Made by a program: the position numbers and the translations under genes. Shown here piece by piece: positions 31,440-39,855 of a stretch of 45,555 bases of DNA; the first letter of the stretch is position 1; each line of letters starts with the position of its first letter. The notes beneath the pieces were generated by a model. That model had not been told where the DNA came from. It made no database searches and worked only from the letters and a program-made list of their open reading frames with translations. The DNA is taken from IMG/VR virus record IMGVR_UViG_3300020182_001262, positions 1 through 45,555 of that record; one strand, given 5' to 3'. The DNA comes from a virus.

Positions 31440-31447
31440 CATAAATA
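31440..31447 (+). promoter_or_regulatory. Late-type motif CATAAATA close to a start codon
   Basis: CATAAATA ends 5 bases before the ATG at 31453. If used, the mRNA would start at about the initiation codon. The same spacing occurs at 1847/1860. Confidence 0.4.
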
Positions 31448-31452
31448 TTATC

Positions 31453-31992
31453 ATGAGCGATACATTACTCTTGAATGCTGATGGCGCGCCACTAAGCATC
31501 ACTCCACTTTCAACACTCACGTGGCAAGAAAGCATTAAACTAATATGGTTGGATAAGATTAATGTACTCGAATGGCATAACGATTGGGAGGTACATTCTC
31601 CCAATCATACGTTGCTTGTACCAGCAGTTATATCAGTACGTGATTACGTTAAGAGTGCAGGTGATGTTAATTTCTCACGCAAGAATATCTTTATAAGAGA
31701 TAATCATAAATGCCAATATTGCTTACAAACATTCAAAACATCAGAACTTACCCTAGACCATGTCATTCCTAGATCCAGAGGCGGTAAGACAAGTTGGACA
31801 AATATCGTAAGTGCATGTAAAAAATGCAATCATGCAAAAGCGAATAGAATGGATATTCGCCCAATAACAATGCCGAAACAACCCAATCTTTATCAGATGA
31901 TAGGTAATAAGAATTTTACACTATCAATCAGACATGAAATCTGGCTCAAATACCTTAATTGGCCAGAAGAATTTGTTCGTAGAGTAGCATAA
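31453..31992 (+). CDS. HNH endonuclease-like protein
   Basis: The 179-residue product (start ATG 31453; longer frames upstream are shadows of the VWA gene) has a C-terminal HNH zinc finger: KCQYC (first Cys pair), TLDHVIPRSRGG with the catalytic histidine, NIVSACKKCNHAKANR (second Cys pair and Asn). The N-terminal 80 residues (LLNADGAPLSITPLSTLTWQ) match the usual free-standing HNH proteins of marine bacteria and phages. It could be a host-DNA-degrading or recombination-related nuclease. No intron or terminase context suggests homing here. Confidence 0.82.
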   Translation: MSDTLLLNADGAPLSITPLSTLTWQESIKLIWLDKINVLEWHNDWEVHSPNHTLLVPAVISVRDYVKSAGDVNFSRKNIFIRDNHKCQYCLQTFKTSELTLDHVIPRSRGGKTSWTNIVSACKKCNHAKANRMDIRPITMPKQPNLYQMIGNKNFTLSIRHEIWLKYLNWPEEFVRRVA

Positions 31993-32005
31993 CAATAAAA
32001 AAGTG

Positions 32006-32034
32006 TTGACAATCACCAAATAATTTAGTATAAT
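32006..32034 (+). promoter_or_regulatory. Consensus sigma70-type promoter
   Basis: TTGACA (32006-32011), 17 bases, TATAAT (32029-32034): both boxes perfect. The predicted start is about 32041, exactly at a small ORF's ATG and about 70 bases before the gene at 32110. Confidence 0.88.
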
Positions 32035-32040
32035 AGTATT

Positions 32041-32085
32041 ATGATTAGATATGTTCTATTCATATTATATATAATAATGAAATGA
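32041..32085 (+). CDS. Possible leaderless 14-aa hydrophobic leader peptide
   Basis: ATG at the predicted transcription start opens MIRYVLFILYIIMK, ending in TGA at 32085. It has no ribosome site. It could be a translated leader or simply a chance ORF in AT-rich DNA. Confidence 0.25.
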   Translation: MIRYVLFILYIIMK

Positions 32086-32109
32086 CATCAACCTATAGGA
32101 GAATATAAA

Positions 32110-32370
32110 ATGTCAGAAGAAACTCAAGTAGAAGCGCAAGTAGAAGCGCAGGCGGAAGCTCCAGCAGTAACAGTCAATGATTTGGCTAACGTATATGCAG
32201 TAATCGATCTTGCATCAAAGCGTGGTGCATTCCAAGCTGGTGAACTTTCAGCAGTAGGCGCAGTTGCTAATAAAATCAAATCATTTATTGATTTTGTACA
32301 AGCAGCACAGGCAGAACAGGCAGAACAAACAGAGGGCGAAGCACCAGCAGAAGCTCCTGCAGAAGGTTAA
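32110..32370 (+). CDS. Ala/Glu-rich small conserved phage protein
   Basis: The 86-residue product has a core VNDLANVYAVIDLASKRGAF followed by QAGELSAVGAVANKIKSFID, with low-complexity Glu/Ala tails at both ends. I recall this core as a common small protein in T4-like marine phages, with no known role. A TAGGAG ribosome site precedes it, and a strong early promoter lies 76 bases upstream. Confidence 0.65.
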   Translation: MSEETQVEAQVEAQAEAPAVTVNDLANVYAVIDLASKRGAFQAGELSAVGAVANKIKSFIDFVQAAQAEQAEQTEGEAPAEAPAEG

Positions 32371-32373
32371 GAT

Positions 32374-33012
32374 ATGGCTTTTCTAAAACATGTCGGTAGA
32401 CACGAAGGTACGGGACAACGTTTAAGTGTTGTCTTCCTTCAGTTGCCAGACGATAAAGAAAATGCACTTGTTGTATACAGTGATTCATTACCGGATCGAT
32501 ATCATGACGATTACATGCAGGCGGTAGAATCACCAGAAGGACAACAATCAGCAAACTTGTATGAAGTTCTTGGACGTAAAGTATTTTGGCATGGTACTAC
32601 TATGCTTGATACATTGCACAAAGAAGGACACTTAGTGAAGATTCCAACAGGTTCAATTATTATGACACCTAATTCTAATACTAATGTTCCTCTAAATGAT
32701 ATTCTTGCACAAATGGATAAAGATGAAATGGAAATCCCAGCAACGAATGATACAACGCAGACTCCTGCGGAATCTCAAGTTGATGCAAATGTAGCAGAAT
32801 CACAACAAGACGAGAATAAAGCAATTGCTCAAAATCTCTTGATCCAAGCTAATCTTCTACAACAAGATGCCGAAGCGAAACGTCAGGAAGCATATAAGTA
32901 TGATCCTACACTAGCACCAAAGACAGAAGCAAAGCCGAAAGTACGTGTTACTAAAGCTAAAACATCTGACGCACCAAAGAAACGTGGGCGTCCGAAGAAG
33001 TCTGAGGCATAA
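32374..33012 (+). CDS. Unknown phage protein with C-terminal AT-hook
   Basis: The 212-residue product has an N-terminal folded part of about 110 residues (HVGRHEGTGQRLSVVFLQLP and so on), a Gln/Asp-rich linker and a basic C-terminus KKRGRPKKSEA. RGRP is the AT-hook core that binds the minor groove of AT-rich DNA. It lies 3 bases after the previous gene and one base before the next. A DNA-associated role is likely from the tail. The N-terminal domain is not recognised. Confidence 0.65.
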   Translation: MAFLKHVGRHEGTGQRLSVVFLQLPDDKENALVVYSDSLPDRYHDDYMQAVESPEGQQSANLYEVLGRKVFWHGTTMLDTLHKEGHLVKIPTGSIIMTPNSNTNVPLNDILAQMDKDEMEIPATNDTTQTPAESQVDANVAESQQDENKAIAQNLLIQANLLQQDAEAKRQEAYKYDPTLAPKTEAKPKVRVTKAKTSDAPKKRGRPKKSEA

Positions 33013-33013
33013 T

Positions 33014-33286
33014 ATGTCAATCAAGCGTGGTAGCATTATAGACCGTATTAAGCAGGAACGTGAACGTCAAGTTGATATTCCTGGTAGCGAATTCGATGCA
33101 AACAACTCTCCGAATGATTGGATTGCAATTGCAACTTATTATCTTGCGCAAGAGACTAGACGTGCTACTATGCTTGAAGCACCAAGTTCGGTAGAATTTG
33201 AAAAAGAACTTATCAAAGCTGCGGCAGTAATTGTCGCAGCTTTGGAACATACAGAACTAATGAAAGAAGAAGGTAAACTTTCATAA
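33014..33286 (+). CDS. Small protein, possibly MazG/DUF550-type NTP pyrophosphohydrolase-like
   Basis: The 90-residue product (ATG 33014) contains ERERQVDIPGSEFDANNSPNDW-type and LAQETRR segments followed by FEKELIKAAAVIVAALEH. This helical pattern recalls MazG-like or DUF550 proteins, but the EExxE metal motif is not clearly present. Its stop overlaps the next ATG (TAATG). Function is tentative. Confidence 0.45.
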   Translation: MSIKRGSIIDRIKQERERQVDIPGSEFDANNSPNDWIAIATYYLAQETRRATMLEAPSSVEFEKELIKAAAVIVAALEHTELMKEEGKLS

Positions 33287-33603
33287 TGGATTTTGATAGA
33301 GACGGTGAATTTGATAGGCTCATGGAAGAAATCTTCCCTATGAGTATACCAGCGCAATTTGTTAAGTCAATCATTGTTAAGATGAAAAATGGACAAGACA
33401 TTGAACTAACTGGAGATGAACTACTACACCCATTGCCAATGGCAGAGAATATGGGGTGGGATAAACTAGCATCACATTTCGAACAAATAGATGATATTGA
33501 AGTACAAATCGATGTAGATGGCATCAAAGAAAGTGTTGTTATGAATGTACAGAATATTCTTTCAAACCACTTTAATGACGGATCGGGGGGAACAATTGAT
33601 TAG
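33286..33603 (+). CDS. Small acidic conserved phage protein
   Basis: The 105-residue acidic protein contains VKSIIVKMKNGQDIELTGDE, a beta-hairpin-like segment, and DDIEVQIDVDGIKESV. Such proteins are common in T4-like marine phages next to nucleotide-metabolism genes as far as I recall. No function is known. It overlaps the DHFR start. Confidence 0.55.
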   Translation: MDFDRDGEFDRLMEEIFPMSIPAQFVKSIIVKMKNGQDIELTGDELLHPLPMAENMGWDKLASHFEQIDDIEVQIDVDGIKESVVMNVQNILSNHFNDGSGGTID

Positions 33604-34111
33604 TATGATTTTTGCCTGTGACAACGCAGGCGGCATTGGATATAAAAATGGTCTACCTTGGCCTCATATTTCAGAAGACTTGCAACATTTTAAACGTATA
33701 ACTGAAAACAGTGTAGTAATTATGGGCAGTAACACTTGGGATAGTCTTGGCGGGTTAGCACCTCTCAGAGGCCGTACTAACTATGTTATTACTGTGAAAG
33801 GATTGTCAAATTTTGCAGGTGCCTTCGACTGCTACGATTATACACAGTATACAATGGAAAACATTATCACTGCCATTGATTTTAGGCATCCAGGTAAGGA
33901 CACAATTATCATAGGCGGTAAGAAGATTTATGACGAAGCATATAAGTATTGTGATACAATATATATGACAAGAGTTATGGATACATATAAGTGTGATACA
34001 GTGGTAGATACTGATATGTATCTAGATGGGTTCGAATGTCGCTCTACACGTAGAGTAGCAGGCGACCAGCATAAACCGTCTGTTTCAATTGAACGTTGGG
34101 AAAGAGCATGA
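33596..34111 (+). CDS. Dihydrofolate reductase
   Basis: Read from TTG at 33596 the product is 171 residues beginning MISMIFACDNAGGIGYKNGLPW, which matches the classic DHFR start (MISLIAALA...IG...PW). The GGGGGG at 33585-33590 is correctly spaced for this TTG but not for the ATG at 33605. Other DHFR elements are HFKRITENSVVIMGSNTWDSL (cofactor/folate helix), NYVITVKG and DTIIIGGKKIYDEAY. It regenerates tetrahydrofolate for the adjacent thymidylate synthase. The stop overlaps the thyA ATG (ATGA). Confidence 0.88.
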   Translation: MISMIFACDNAGGIGYKNGLPWPHISEDLQHFKRITENSVVIMGSNTWDSLGGLAPLRGRTNYVITVKGLSNFAGAFDCYDYTQYTMENIITAIDFRHPGKDTIIIGGKKIYDEAYKYCDTIYMTRVMDTYKCDTVVDTDMYLDGFECRSTRRVAGDQHKPSVSIERWERA

Positions 34112-34983
34112 GTAGTAATAACTGGAATGAAGATATGTACTTGGACCTTTTGCATACTGTATTACATACAGGTGAGCAAAGAGGACAAGAACGCACTGGT
34201 GTCGGTACGCGGGCACGATTTATGTCATGGTTAGACTTTGACTTACGCAATGGATTCCCACTGCTAACAACTAAGAAAGTAGCTTTTAAAAGTGTACTAA
34301 GTGAATTACTTTGGTTCATTGAGGGTTCACAAAATGAACGTAGACTTGCTGAAATTCATTACGGCAAACCACGTACCGAACTCAGAGGTAAAACTACTAT
34401 CTGGACAGCAAATGCTGACAATCAAGGAAAAGCCCTTGGTCATTACAATAGTGAAGACAATAAGGACTTAGGTCCAGTATACGGTGTACAATGGCGTAAC
34501 TGGAATGGTGTAGACCAACTTGCTAATGTAATTGAAGGTATTAAAAATGACCCACAGGGACGTAGGCATATTTTAAGTGCGTGGAATGTCTCTGACTTAG
34601 ACAAGATGGCTCTGCCGCCATGTCACACATTCTCACAATTCTATGTAAACAATGAGAATGAACTTAATTGCAATCTATATCAGCGTAGTGCAGATTTGTT
34701 CTTGGGAGTACCGTTTAACATTGCAAGCTATGCTCTACTAACACATATGATTGCACATGTATGCGGACTTAAAGTTGGAGATTACTACCACACTATTGGT
34801 GATGGTCATATCTACAATAATCACGTAGATGCAGTTAACACGCAATTAGAAAGAGAAGCAAAGCCGTTTCCCAAACTAAAGATTATCGGTGAACATAAGT
34901 CTATCGATGATTTTACTATGGACAGTTTTGAAATTGTAGGTTACGACCCTGAACCGTTTATTAAAGCACCAATGGCAGTTTAG
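34108..34983 (+). CDS. thyA: Thymidylate synthase
   Basis: The 291-residue product (ATG 34108) has RTGVGTRARF, LLTTKKVAFKSVLSELLWFI, GPVYGVQWRNW, the catalytic cysteine in LPPCHTFSQFYV (C172), QRSADLFLGVPFNIASYALL and HIYNNHVDAVN. N204 in FNIASYA is the asparagine that selects dUMP, so this is a dTMP synthase, not a dCMP hydroxymethylase. With DHFR it makes thymidine for phage DNA. It is the last plus-strand gene; the converging minus-strand gene ends one base away with no terminator between. Confidence 0.96.
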   Translation: MSSNNWNEDMYLDLLHTVLHTGEQRGQERTGVGTRARFMSWLDFDLRNGFPLLTTKKVAFKSVLSELLWFIEGSQNERRLAEIHYGKPRTELRGKTTIWTANADNQGKALGHYNSEDNKDLGPVYGVQWRNWNGVDQLANVIEGIKNDPQGRRHILSAWNVSDLDKMALPPCHTFSQFYVNNENELNCNLYQRSADLFLGVPFNIASYALLTHMIAHVCGLKVGDYYHTIGDGHIYNNHVDAVNTQLEREAKPFPKLKIIGEHKSIDDFTMDSFEIVGYDPEPFIKAPMAV

Positions 34984-34984
34984 A

Positions 34985-36040
34985 TTATTCTACTGTACTT
35001 AGGCCGTCTATAACATCTCCATCGATGACCATATCAACCGGATGTTTTTCTCCATAGAATTCATTTTGTTCCCAGCATTGGTCTTCTTCATTCCAATCAA
35101 ACCAAGGGCTAACTGCTAATACATAGTTAGTCCTTTTATGCCCTGGCATCGGCTTTGCTACATATGGCCTGTGTGTTACATATGTATCCCATACATACCA
35201 ATTTCCGGGAGTAAACGATTTTGTTCCGTAATCTTCTATTTCGATACCATATGCATTCTCTGGATTATCAAGTGCTAGGTTTATACGAAGTTCGTAAAAC
35301 CAGCTTTCATCTCTATGCCATAAGTATTTGTTTGCATTCTCTTGCGTTGCTTTATCGTCAATGCCTTTAATTTGAGCAATACGACTACGCACGGGAGAAG
35401 ACTTAATCCTATCTCTGAGAGTGCCCAGATATCCATGCCCAGAACATTCACTCCAATTCCTAAACCCCCATGTGTCTGGGTACGTATCTTTGTTGATACG
35501 TTCGCCTACATCTTTTCTATCTTCATACGTATCTAAAAGTTCACTTAGCATCTTATCATCAATTATACCATGTTGATGTAAGTACTTAAAGCCGTGATGC
35601 ATACCAAACTCTTGAGTTTCGCTCCACAGGTCTTTATCTAAACGTTTTTCCATGATTTTTTCAAATAGTGAAAAGTTCTTCATAAACAGTTCGTCTGGGA
35701 TATTATTTCTAGGATATCCTAATGTCTGTGCGTTCGATGGAATGTTGCCATATCTATATGTAGGATTAGTTACTAAACTTAATCCGCCATAATTAGAACT
35801 TCTAGCAAACTTTCCTTGATATATATTTAAAAACCCATACCAACCATACTTAACGAATGCATCTTCAATGCTATCTTTTAGTGCATCTATGTCTAACTGT
35901 GAATCTTTAAATTCAAACAGAACACCTTCTTTACTCGGTTTCATTGTTTTTGCATACTTGTCAGTGTCTAGTGTTTCTGCAATCCAAGCATGTACGGCTT
36001 TTCTGTCTGGGCAATCTTTTATATAAAATCTTTTCTTCAT
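34985..36040 (-). CDS. Asp/Asn beta-hydroxylase-like 2-oxoglutarate oxygenase
   Basis: The 351-residue product has the non-haem iron triad in its C-terminal part: H242 and D244 in LWHRDESWFYELRINLAL, and H290 in DTYVTHRPY, with R303 (GHKRTNYVLAV) as the candidate 2-oxoglutarate-binding arginine. This is the cupin fold pattern of aspartyl/asparaginyl hydroxylases. The N-terminal 200 residues are not recognised and may bind the substrate. It is the last gene of the minus-strand island, overlapping the radical SAM gene before it by 4 bases. A second oxygenase of this type is encoded at 41423-42223. Substrate may be a peptide or protein. Confidence 0.7.
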   Translation of the reverse strand: MKKRFYIKDCPDRKAVHAWIAETLDTDKYAKTMKPSKEGVLFEFKDSQLDIDALKDSIEDAFVKYGWYGFLNIYQGKFARSSNYGGLSLVTNPTYRYGNIPSNAQTLGYPRNNIPDELFMKNFSLFEKIMEKRLDKDLWSETQEFGMHHGFKYLHQHGIIDDKMLSELLDTYEDRKDVGERINKDTYPDTWGFRNWSECSGHGYLGTLRDRIKSSPVRSRIAQIKGIDDKATQENANKYLWHRDESWFYELRINLALDNPENAYGIEIEDYGTKSFTPGNWYVWDTYVTHRPYVAKPMPGHKRTNYVLAVSPWFDWNEEDQCWEQNEFYGEKHPVDMVIDGDVIDGLSTVE

Positions 36041-37212
36041 TTCTTATAACTCACATCACCTGGGTAGATCGGAACCATTGCACCAGGCGCGCGTTTTGGG
36101 ATCTTACTATCTGCACTAGATACGCAACTATCTGAAATACATACCTTAGGTGCATCGAACAGTTTAAACCCGCTTTCAATATACCCTAGAGGCTCGTCGG
36201 AGCAACTGTAAGAGCGTTTAATAGACCCATCAGGTTCACGTATGATAATACCCTTAAACCCACTTGTGCAATCCCAGCCTTTAAACTTATTAAAGTTAAA
36301 CGCATTGAAACGTTCTGCTTGGTCCATATAGTACTTGTCGCCCTTACTATCTTCAAACTCAACTTGCATGATAGGTGGGACGTTCTTATCATCACCGTTT
36401 AACATATCCATCTTATACATAGAACCTGTACGAGGTTTTGGACGCTTTGCTTTGATATCATTTGCTTTCGCAATAGTATCAGTATACGCACGTTGCGGCA
36501 TACCGTTCTGCATCATCTTTAATTGTTCATCAGTATAACCATCTACAACACGTGACGCTGTAGGATCGGACTGAGGTTTTAGTGTAACATTGATGCCACG
36601 CTTATGAAAGTACATTGCATTGTCCCAATCTCTTTCGAACCACTCGGGGACTAGAACCATGTTAATTGTCACTTGCACATCGTGTTCCATACAGAACAAC
36701 AGCTTATCAGCAAATTCTTCCTGCTTTGCATATTCACTGTGGAATGATGCAGTAATACTAGCACGATGAAACTTTGCAACAATATCACAATATGTCTGAA
36801 ACCAATCCATCTTACGTGCCATATTTGTTGTCATATGAACAGAGGTATAATTAGTGTTATCGACATCATCAGCCAAATGCTGCAAAATATCCAGGTATCC
36901 TGGATGAAAAGTAGGCTCACCGCCTGACAGACTAAAATGAAAGCTATTAAAACTGTTATCACGTGCTTGCCTCTTTATTTCATCTATTGTTGCTAAACAT
37001 AACTCTGTGGGCCTGTGGTCTTTTCTATCGCTCCTAGCATAAGGCCAGCAGTACGAACACTTGTAATTACAGAAACGTCCTAATAACCAAGATACTGAAA
37101 ATAAGTCTCTGTATAAAAGTGTTCGCTGCCCGACTTTTACAATATCATCGTATGGAGTTGCAGTAAAGTCATATTGTGACCAATAGTCTGCGTCTTTCTT
37201 AATCTCTGTCAT
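36037..37212 (-). CDS. Radical SAM protein with C-terminal auxiliary cysteines
   Basis: The 391-residue product has CNYKCSYC (C48, C52, C55), a FSLSGGEPTF SAM-binding element and a C-terminal SPASM/twitch-like cysteine set (DCTS, SYSC, VCISDSCVSS, about residues 310-370). Such auxiliary clusters are typical of enzymes acting on peptides or other macromolecules. It overlaps the following oxygenase gene by 4 bases and begins two bases after the stop of the preceding radical SAM gene, so it is translationally coupled. It is similar in layout to the protein at 44464-45525. Confidence 0.85.
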   Translation of the reverse strand: MTEIKKDADYWSQYDFTATPYDDIVKVGQRTLLYRDLFSVSWLLGRFCNYKCSYCWPYARSDRKDHRPTELCLATIDEIKRQARDNSFNSFHFSLSGGEPTFHPGYLDILQHLADDVDNTNYTSVHMTTNMARKMDWFQTYCDIVAKFHRASITASFHSEYAKQEEFADKLLFCMEHDVQVTINMVLVPEWFERDWDNAMYFHKRGINVTLKPQSDPTASRVVDGYTDEQLKMMQNGMPQRAYTDTIAKANDIKAKRPKPRTGSMYKMDMLNGDDKNVPPIMQVEFEDSKGDKYYMDQAERFNAFNFNKFKGWDCTSGFKGIIIREPDGSIKRSYSCSDEPLGYIESGFKLFDAPKVCISDSCVSSADSKIPKRAPGAMVPIYPGDVSYKK

Positions 37213-37214
37213 AT

Positions 37215-38642
37215 TTATACCTTATACTTCTTCATTGCTGTATATAGTTCTGGCAGTTGCCGTTCCATATCTTCATCTCTGATATTATCTAACTTACCAT
37301 TGTAGTCCCAAAACTTCTTATTATTTTCTTCTGTAAACCAATCTTCTCCATACATAAAATTAATGTTAGTATCTAGAAGTTGGTTCATCTTTTCAATTGC
37401 CCATTCTCTATTAGCTGGCTTAATCATTCCCATCATAGCAGGATTCTTTTTTGCTGGACTATGAAAGTCAATAGTATCTACGATACTATCTTTGAATTCT
37501 GTTCTGAACGCTTCCCAACTATCACGTACTTGATCTTTGACATCTTTTGGTAAGAAGCGTGTACTCAATTCGTGTGGTCTATGTATAGGATGTACGTTAG
37601 CATAAGGTTTAGGATTGTTTTTTAGCATAGGAGATATAACAGCAAAGTCCTGTTGTATCTTCCATTTTAAAAACTCAGGTAAATGAAATGCATTCAATGA
37701 GCCGATAGTAAAAGCGATCCATGCTCTAAACTTCATTGTTTCTGTGCCAACTTCATCTAGCTTCTTTAGATTTTTTTCTATTAGTTTCGACTTTAGCGGA
37801 TTACGTACATACTCTAGTGTATCACCTATGCCGTCCATTGAGATACCAAACTGCACTTGCTTAAATTCTGACCACAGTTCTAATGCACGTGGCTGAATAT
37901 TAGTAAGGTTTGTATTGTATTCTAGTGTAATATCCTTAGAATATCCTTTTTCTACACAATGATTAAGGAATTCATAATGACGTTCAATAATTAGTGGCTC
38001 TCCACCAACTAGATATACATGTTGCATACCAGCGACATTGTTTTCTAAATTTTCCCAGAAATGGTCACGATGTACCCAATCATAGTCATCAGCAACGAAC
38101 TTGCCCTTTTCATTCTTATACATTTCTACGATGCCATGGGTGTCTTTGAATCTGTTTGTCCCCCACATCTTCACGTAATCATCATACCATGCACTTGAAT
38201 CCATTGGAGAACACATACGACACTTTAGATTACAAAAGTTACCTAAACGAATATCGTAATAAGTTTGTTTGATGTGGTCTAAGTCAATTTTGCCGTGTTC
38301 ATCTGTATGCTTAACTGCATCTTCCCAAGTAATATGTTTAGCAAATCTTTCACCATCATTAATGCGGCGCGATTTCATACCTGCTTTTTCTTCACGTACA
38401 CAACGTACACATTCAGGATGCCATTCCCCATCTAACATAGTCTTGCGAATTTCTTTGGCAAGGGGTGAGTTAATAGCATCAGTGATATTATCACGATGCA
38501 AGTTATAATTTTTACCGTCTTCCTTCTTATATATTCCTCGTGTTGGTCCCTGATTAGCATGACAACAAACTCTCAAGTCACCGTTTGCACGTGTTGAAAT
38601 ATTAATCCAAGGAAGAATACAGAATGTATCACTCTTTTGCAT
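37215..38642 (-). CDS. Radical SAM protein, twitch type
   Basis: The 475-residue product starts MQKSDTFCILPWINISTRAN, with an N-terminal auxiliary region (C8, then CC at 26-27) and the radical SAM motif CNLKCRMC in GNFCNLKCRMCSPMDSSAW. VGGEPLI is the SAM-binding element. It is clearly paralogous to the protein at 42878-44434 (same CSPxDSSxW, YLxGGE and L-P-E-F-hydrophobic-KWKI elements). FCILPW...GDLRVCC is the usual start of twitch-domain radical SAM proteins. Two such paralogues in one operon may process two sites or form a heterodimer. It overlaps the upstream gene by 14 bases. Confidence 0.87.
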   Translation of the reverse strand: MQKSDTFCILPWINISTRANGDLRVCCHANQGPTRGIYKKEDGKNYNLHRDNITDAINSPLAKEIRKTMLDGEWHPECVRCVREEKAGMKSRRINDGERFAKHITWEDAVKHTDEHGKIDLDHIKQTYYDIRLGNFCNLKCRMCSPMDSSAWYDDYVKMWGTNRFKDTHGIVEMYKNEKGKFVADDYDWVHRDHFWENLENNVAGMQHVYLVGGEPLIIERHYEFLNHCVEKGYSKDITLEYNTNLTNIQPRALELWSEFKQVQFGISMDGIGDTLEYVRNPLKSKLIEKNLKKLDEVGTETMKFRAWIAFTIGSLNAFHLPEFLKWKIQQDFAVISPMLKNNPKPYANVHPIHRPHELSTRFLPKDVKDQVRDSWEAFRTEFKDSIVDTIDFHSPAKKNPAMMGMIKPANREWAIEKMNQLLDTNINFMYGEDWFTEENNKKFWDYNGKLDNIRDEDMERQLPELYTAMKKYKV

Positions 38643-39855
38643 ATTCGTTCATCTCCGTATCTTCAAAGTTTTGCTCACCGTTGCCTCTGAAATCTAATTC
38701 TTTGCCACAAGTCTTACCGCATATCCAAAGACGTTCTTGTGAGTTAGTATTCCAGCTTGAAACTAAATCGTTTGAGAAGTATGGTGACTTTAAGATTTCA
38801 AAGATACTATGCTTTGATAGATTATTAAAGTCAGCTCCATACTTTTCCCACATATCTTTGTTATCTTCAATGCGTCTTGGCGTTGCCATGTCATGACCAA
38901 TCTTACTGTAGTAATGTCCCTGCCAACAGCACGGCCAAACTTTACCTTGATAGTCAACAAAGATACTTTTATCTCTTGCTGTTTGGCATTCTATCTCTGT
39001 TGTATTTACATAATTATCAAAGCTCTTGTGTTTCTTGATAACTGCATCTACTTTCTCTGTAGTGTTAGCTTGCTTCTTTGGTGCAGCAAGAATAGTCTCT
39101 AATGCTTTTTCTTTTTGTTCTGTAGTCTTTTCTTGCTTTTTCTTTTGCGCTACATGTTGTTTAGCAACGAACTGAATCTCTGTACGCTTAACAATCTGCT
39201 CTTGTTCTTCGCCATCATAATGTGTTGGGATTACATAACGATTTGATTTCTTATAGCGAAACTTGACAAAGCCCATGTCTTCTGCTAGTTGTCGTGCTTC
39301 TTCAATTTGATGTTCATTGTGCGCAAAACCAATGTAATCCCAACGTGCAATCCCGCCGGCGGCGATGAATGCTTTTGAATTGCGCATAATCGTTGACCAT
39401 TTAGAGTTTACACGATACAAGTGATTAGTATCTTCTAATCCATCAATAGCAAAGATTACCTTGTCTGGTTTTCGCATGATAGTAGCAAGCTCAGTCCACC
39501 ATGCTTCTGTCTGTGCTGAACCATTTGTACTAAGTGTTACTTGTGGTACTCCCATATCTTTGCACATCTTAACTACTTCAAGTAGATAAGGATACATAAT
39601 AGGATCACCATAGTTACCATTGATAAAGACATGATTGGGAAGAAACGGCTTAGTGTCTTCTAATATCTGTTGAATTAGTCTAGGATCAGTGTCAGTTAAG
39701 TCTAAGTCATCACGCTTTCGGAGATTTCCATCGTCCCCATCCATTCCGGTTGTTCTTCCGCACATAGGACATAGCAAATTGCATCTAGAAGTTAATTCTA
39801 AATGTAATACACCGATGTTAAAGTCTATATACTTTAAGTTCTCTGATTTCGCCAT
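38629..39855 (-). CDS. Radical SAM/SPASM protein
   Basis: The 408-residue product has CNLLCPMC in LTSRCNLLCPMCGRTTG (C25, C29, C32), INGNYGDP in the SAM-binding region and a C-terminal SPASM-like set: IFVDYQGKVWPCCWQGHY and ERLWICGKTCGKELDF. A Lys/Gln/Glu-rich segment (about residues 235-275) is inserted before the C-terminal cluster. SPASM proteins commonly modify peptides, but the substrate here is unknown. It overlaps both neighbouring genes (14 and 22 bases). Confidence 0.85.
   Translation of the reverse strand: MAKSENLKYIDFNIGVLHLELTSRCNLLCPMCGRTTGMDGDDGNLRKRDDLDLTDTDPRLIQQILEDTKPFLPNHVFINGNYGDPIMYPYLLEVVKMCKDMGVPQVTLSTNGSAQTEAWWTELATIMRKPDKVIFAIDGLEDTNHLYRVNSKWSTIMRNSKAFIAAGGIARWDYIGFAHNEHQIEEARQLAEDMGFVKFRYKKSNRYVIPTHYDGEEQEQIVKRTEIQFVAKQHVAQKKKQEKTTEQKEKALETILAAPKKQANTTEKVDAVIKKHKSFDNYVNTTEIECQTARDKSIFVDYQGKVWPCCWQGHYYSKIGHDMATPRRIEDNKDMWEKYGADFNNLSKHSIFEILKSPYFSNDLVSSWNTNSQERLWICGKTCGKELDFRGNGEQNFEDTEMNEYAKE

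Noticed and set aside
31204-31452. Longer N-terminus for the HNH protein
   Set aside because: The extension lies inside the VWA gene in another frame and reads as low-complexity Ser/Thr/Leu. The family-like N-terminus begins at the ATG at 31453.
34108-34983. dCMP hydroxymethylase instead of thymidylate synthase
   Set aside because: The base-selecting residue is asparagine (N204 in FNIASYA), which is the dUMP form. Hydroxymethylases have aspartate there.
37212-37219. Exact TATAAATA on the minus strand as a late promoter for the radical SAM gene ending at 36037
   Set aside because: Its last base is the A of the start codon and it covers the stop codon of the upstream overlapping gene. There would be no room for a transcript that includes the ATG with normal start spacing.
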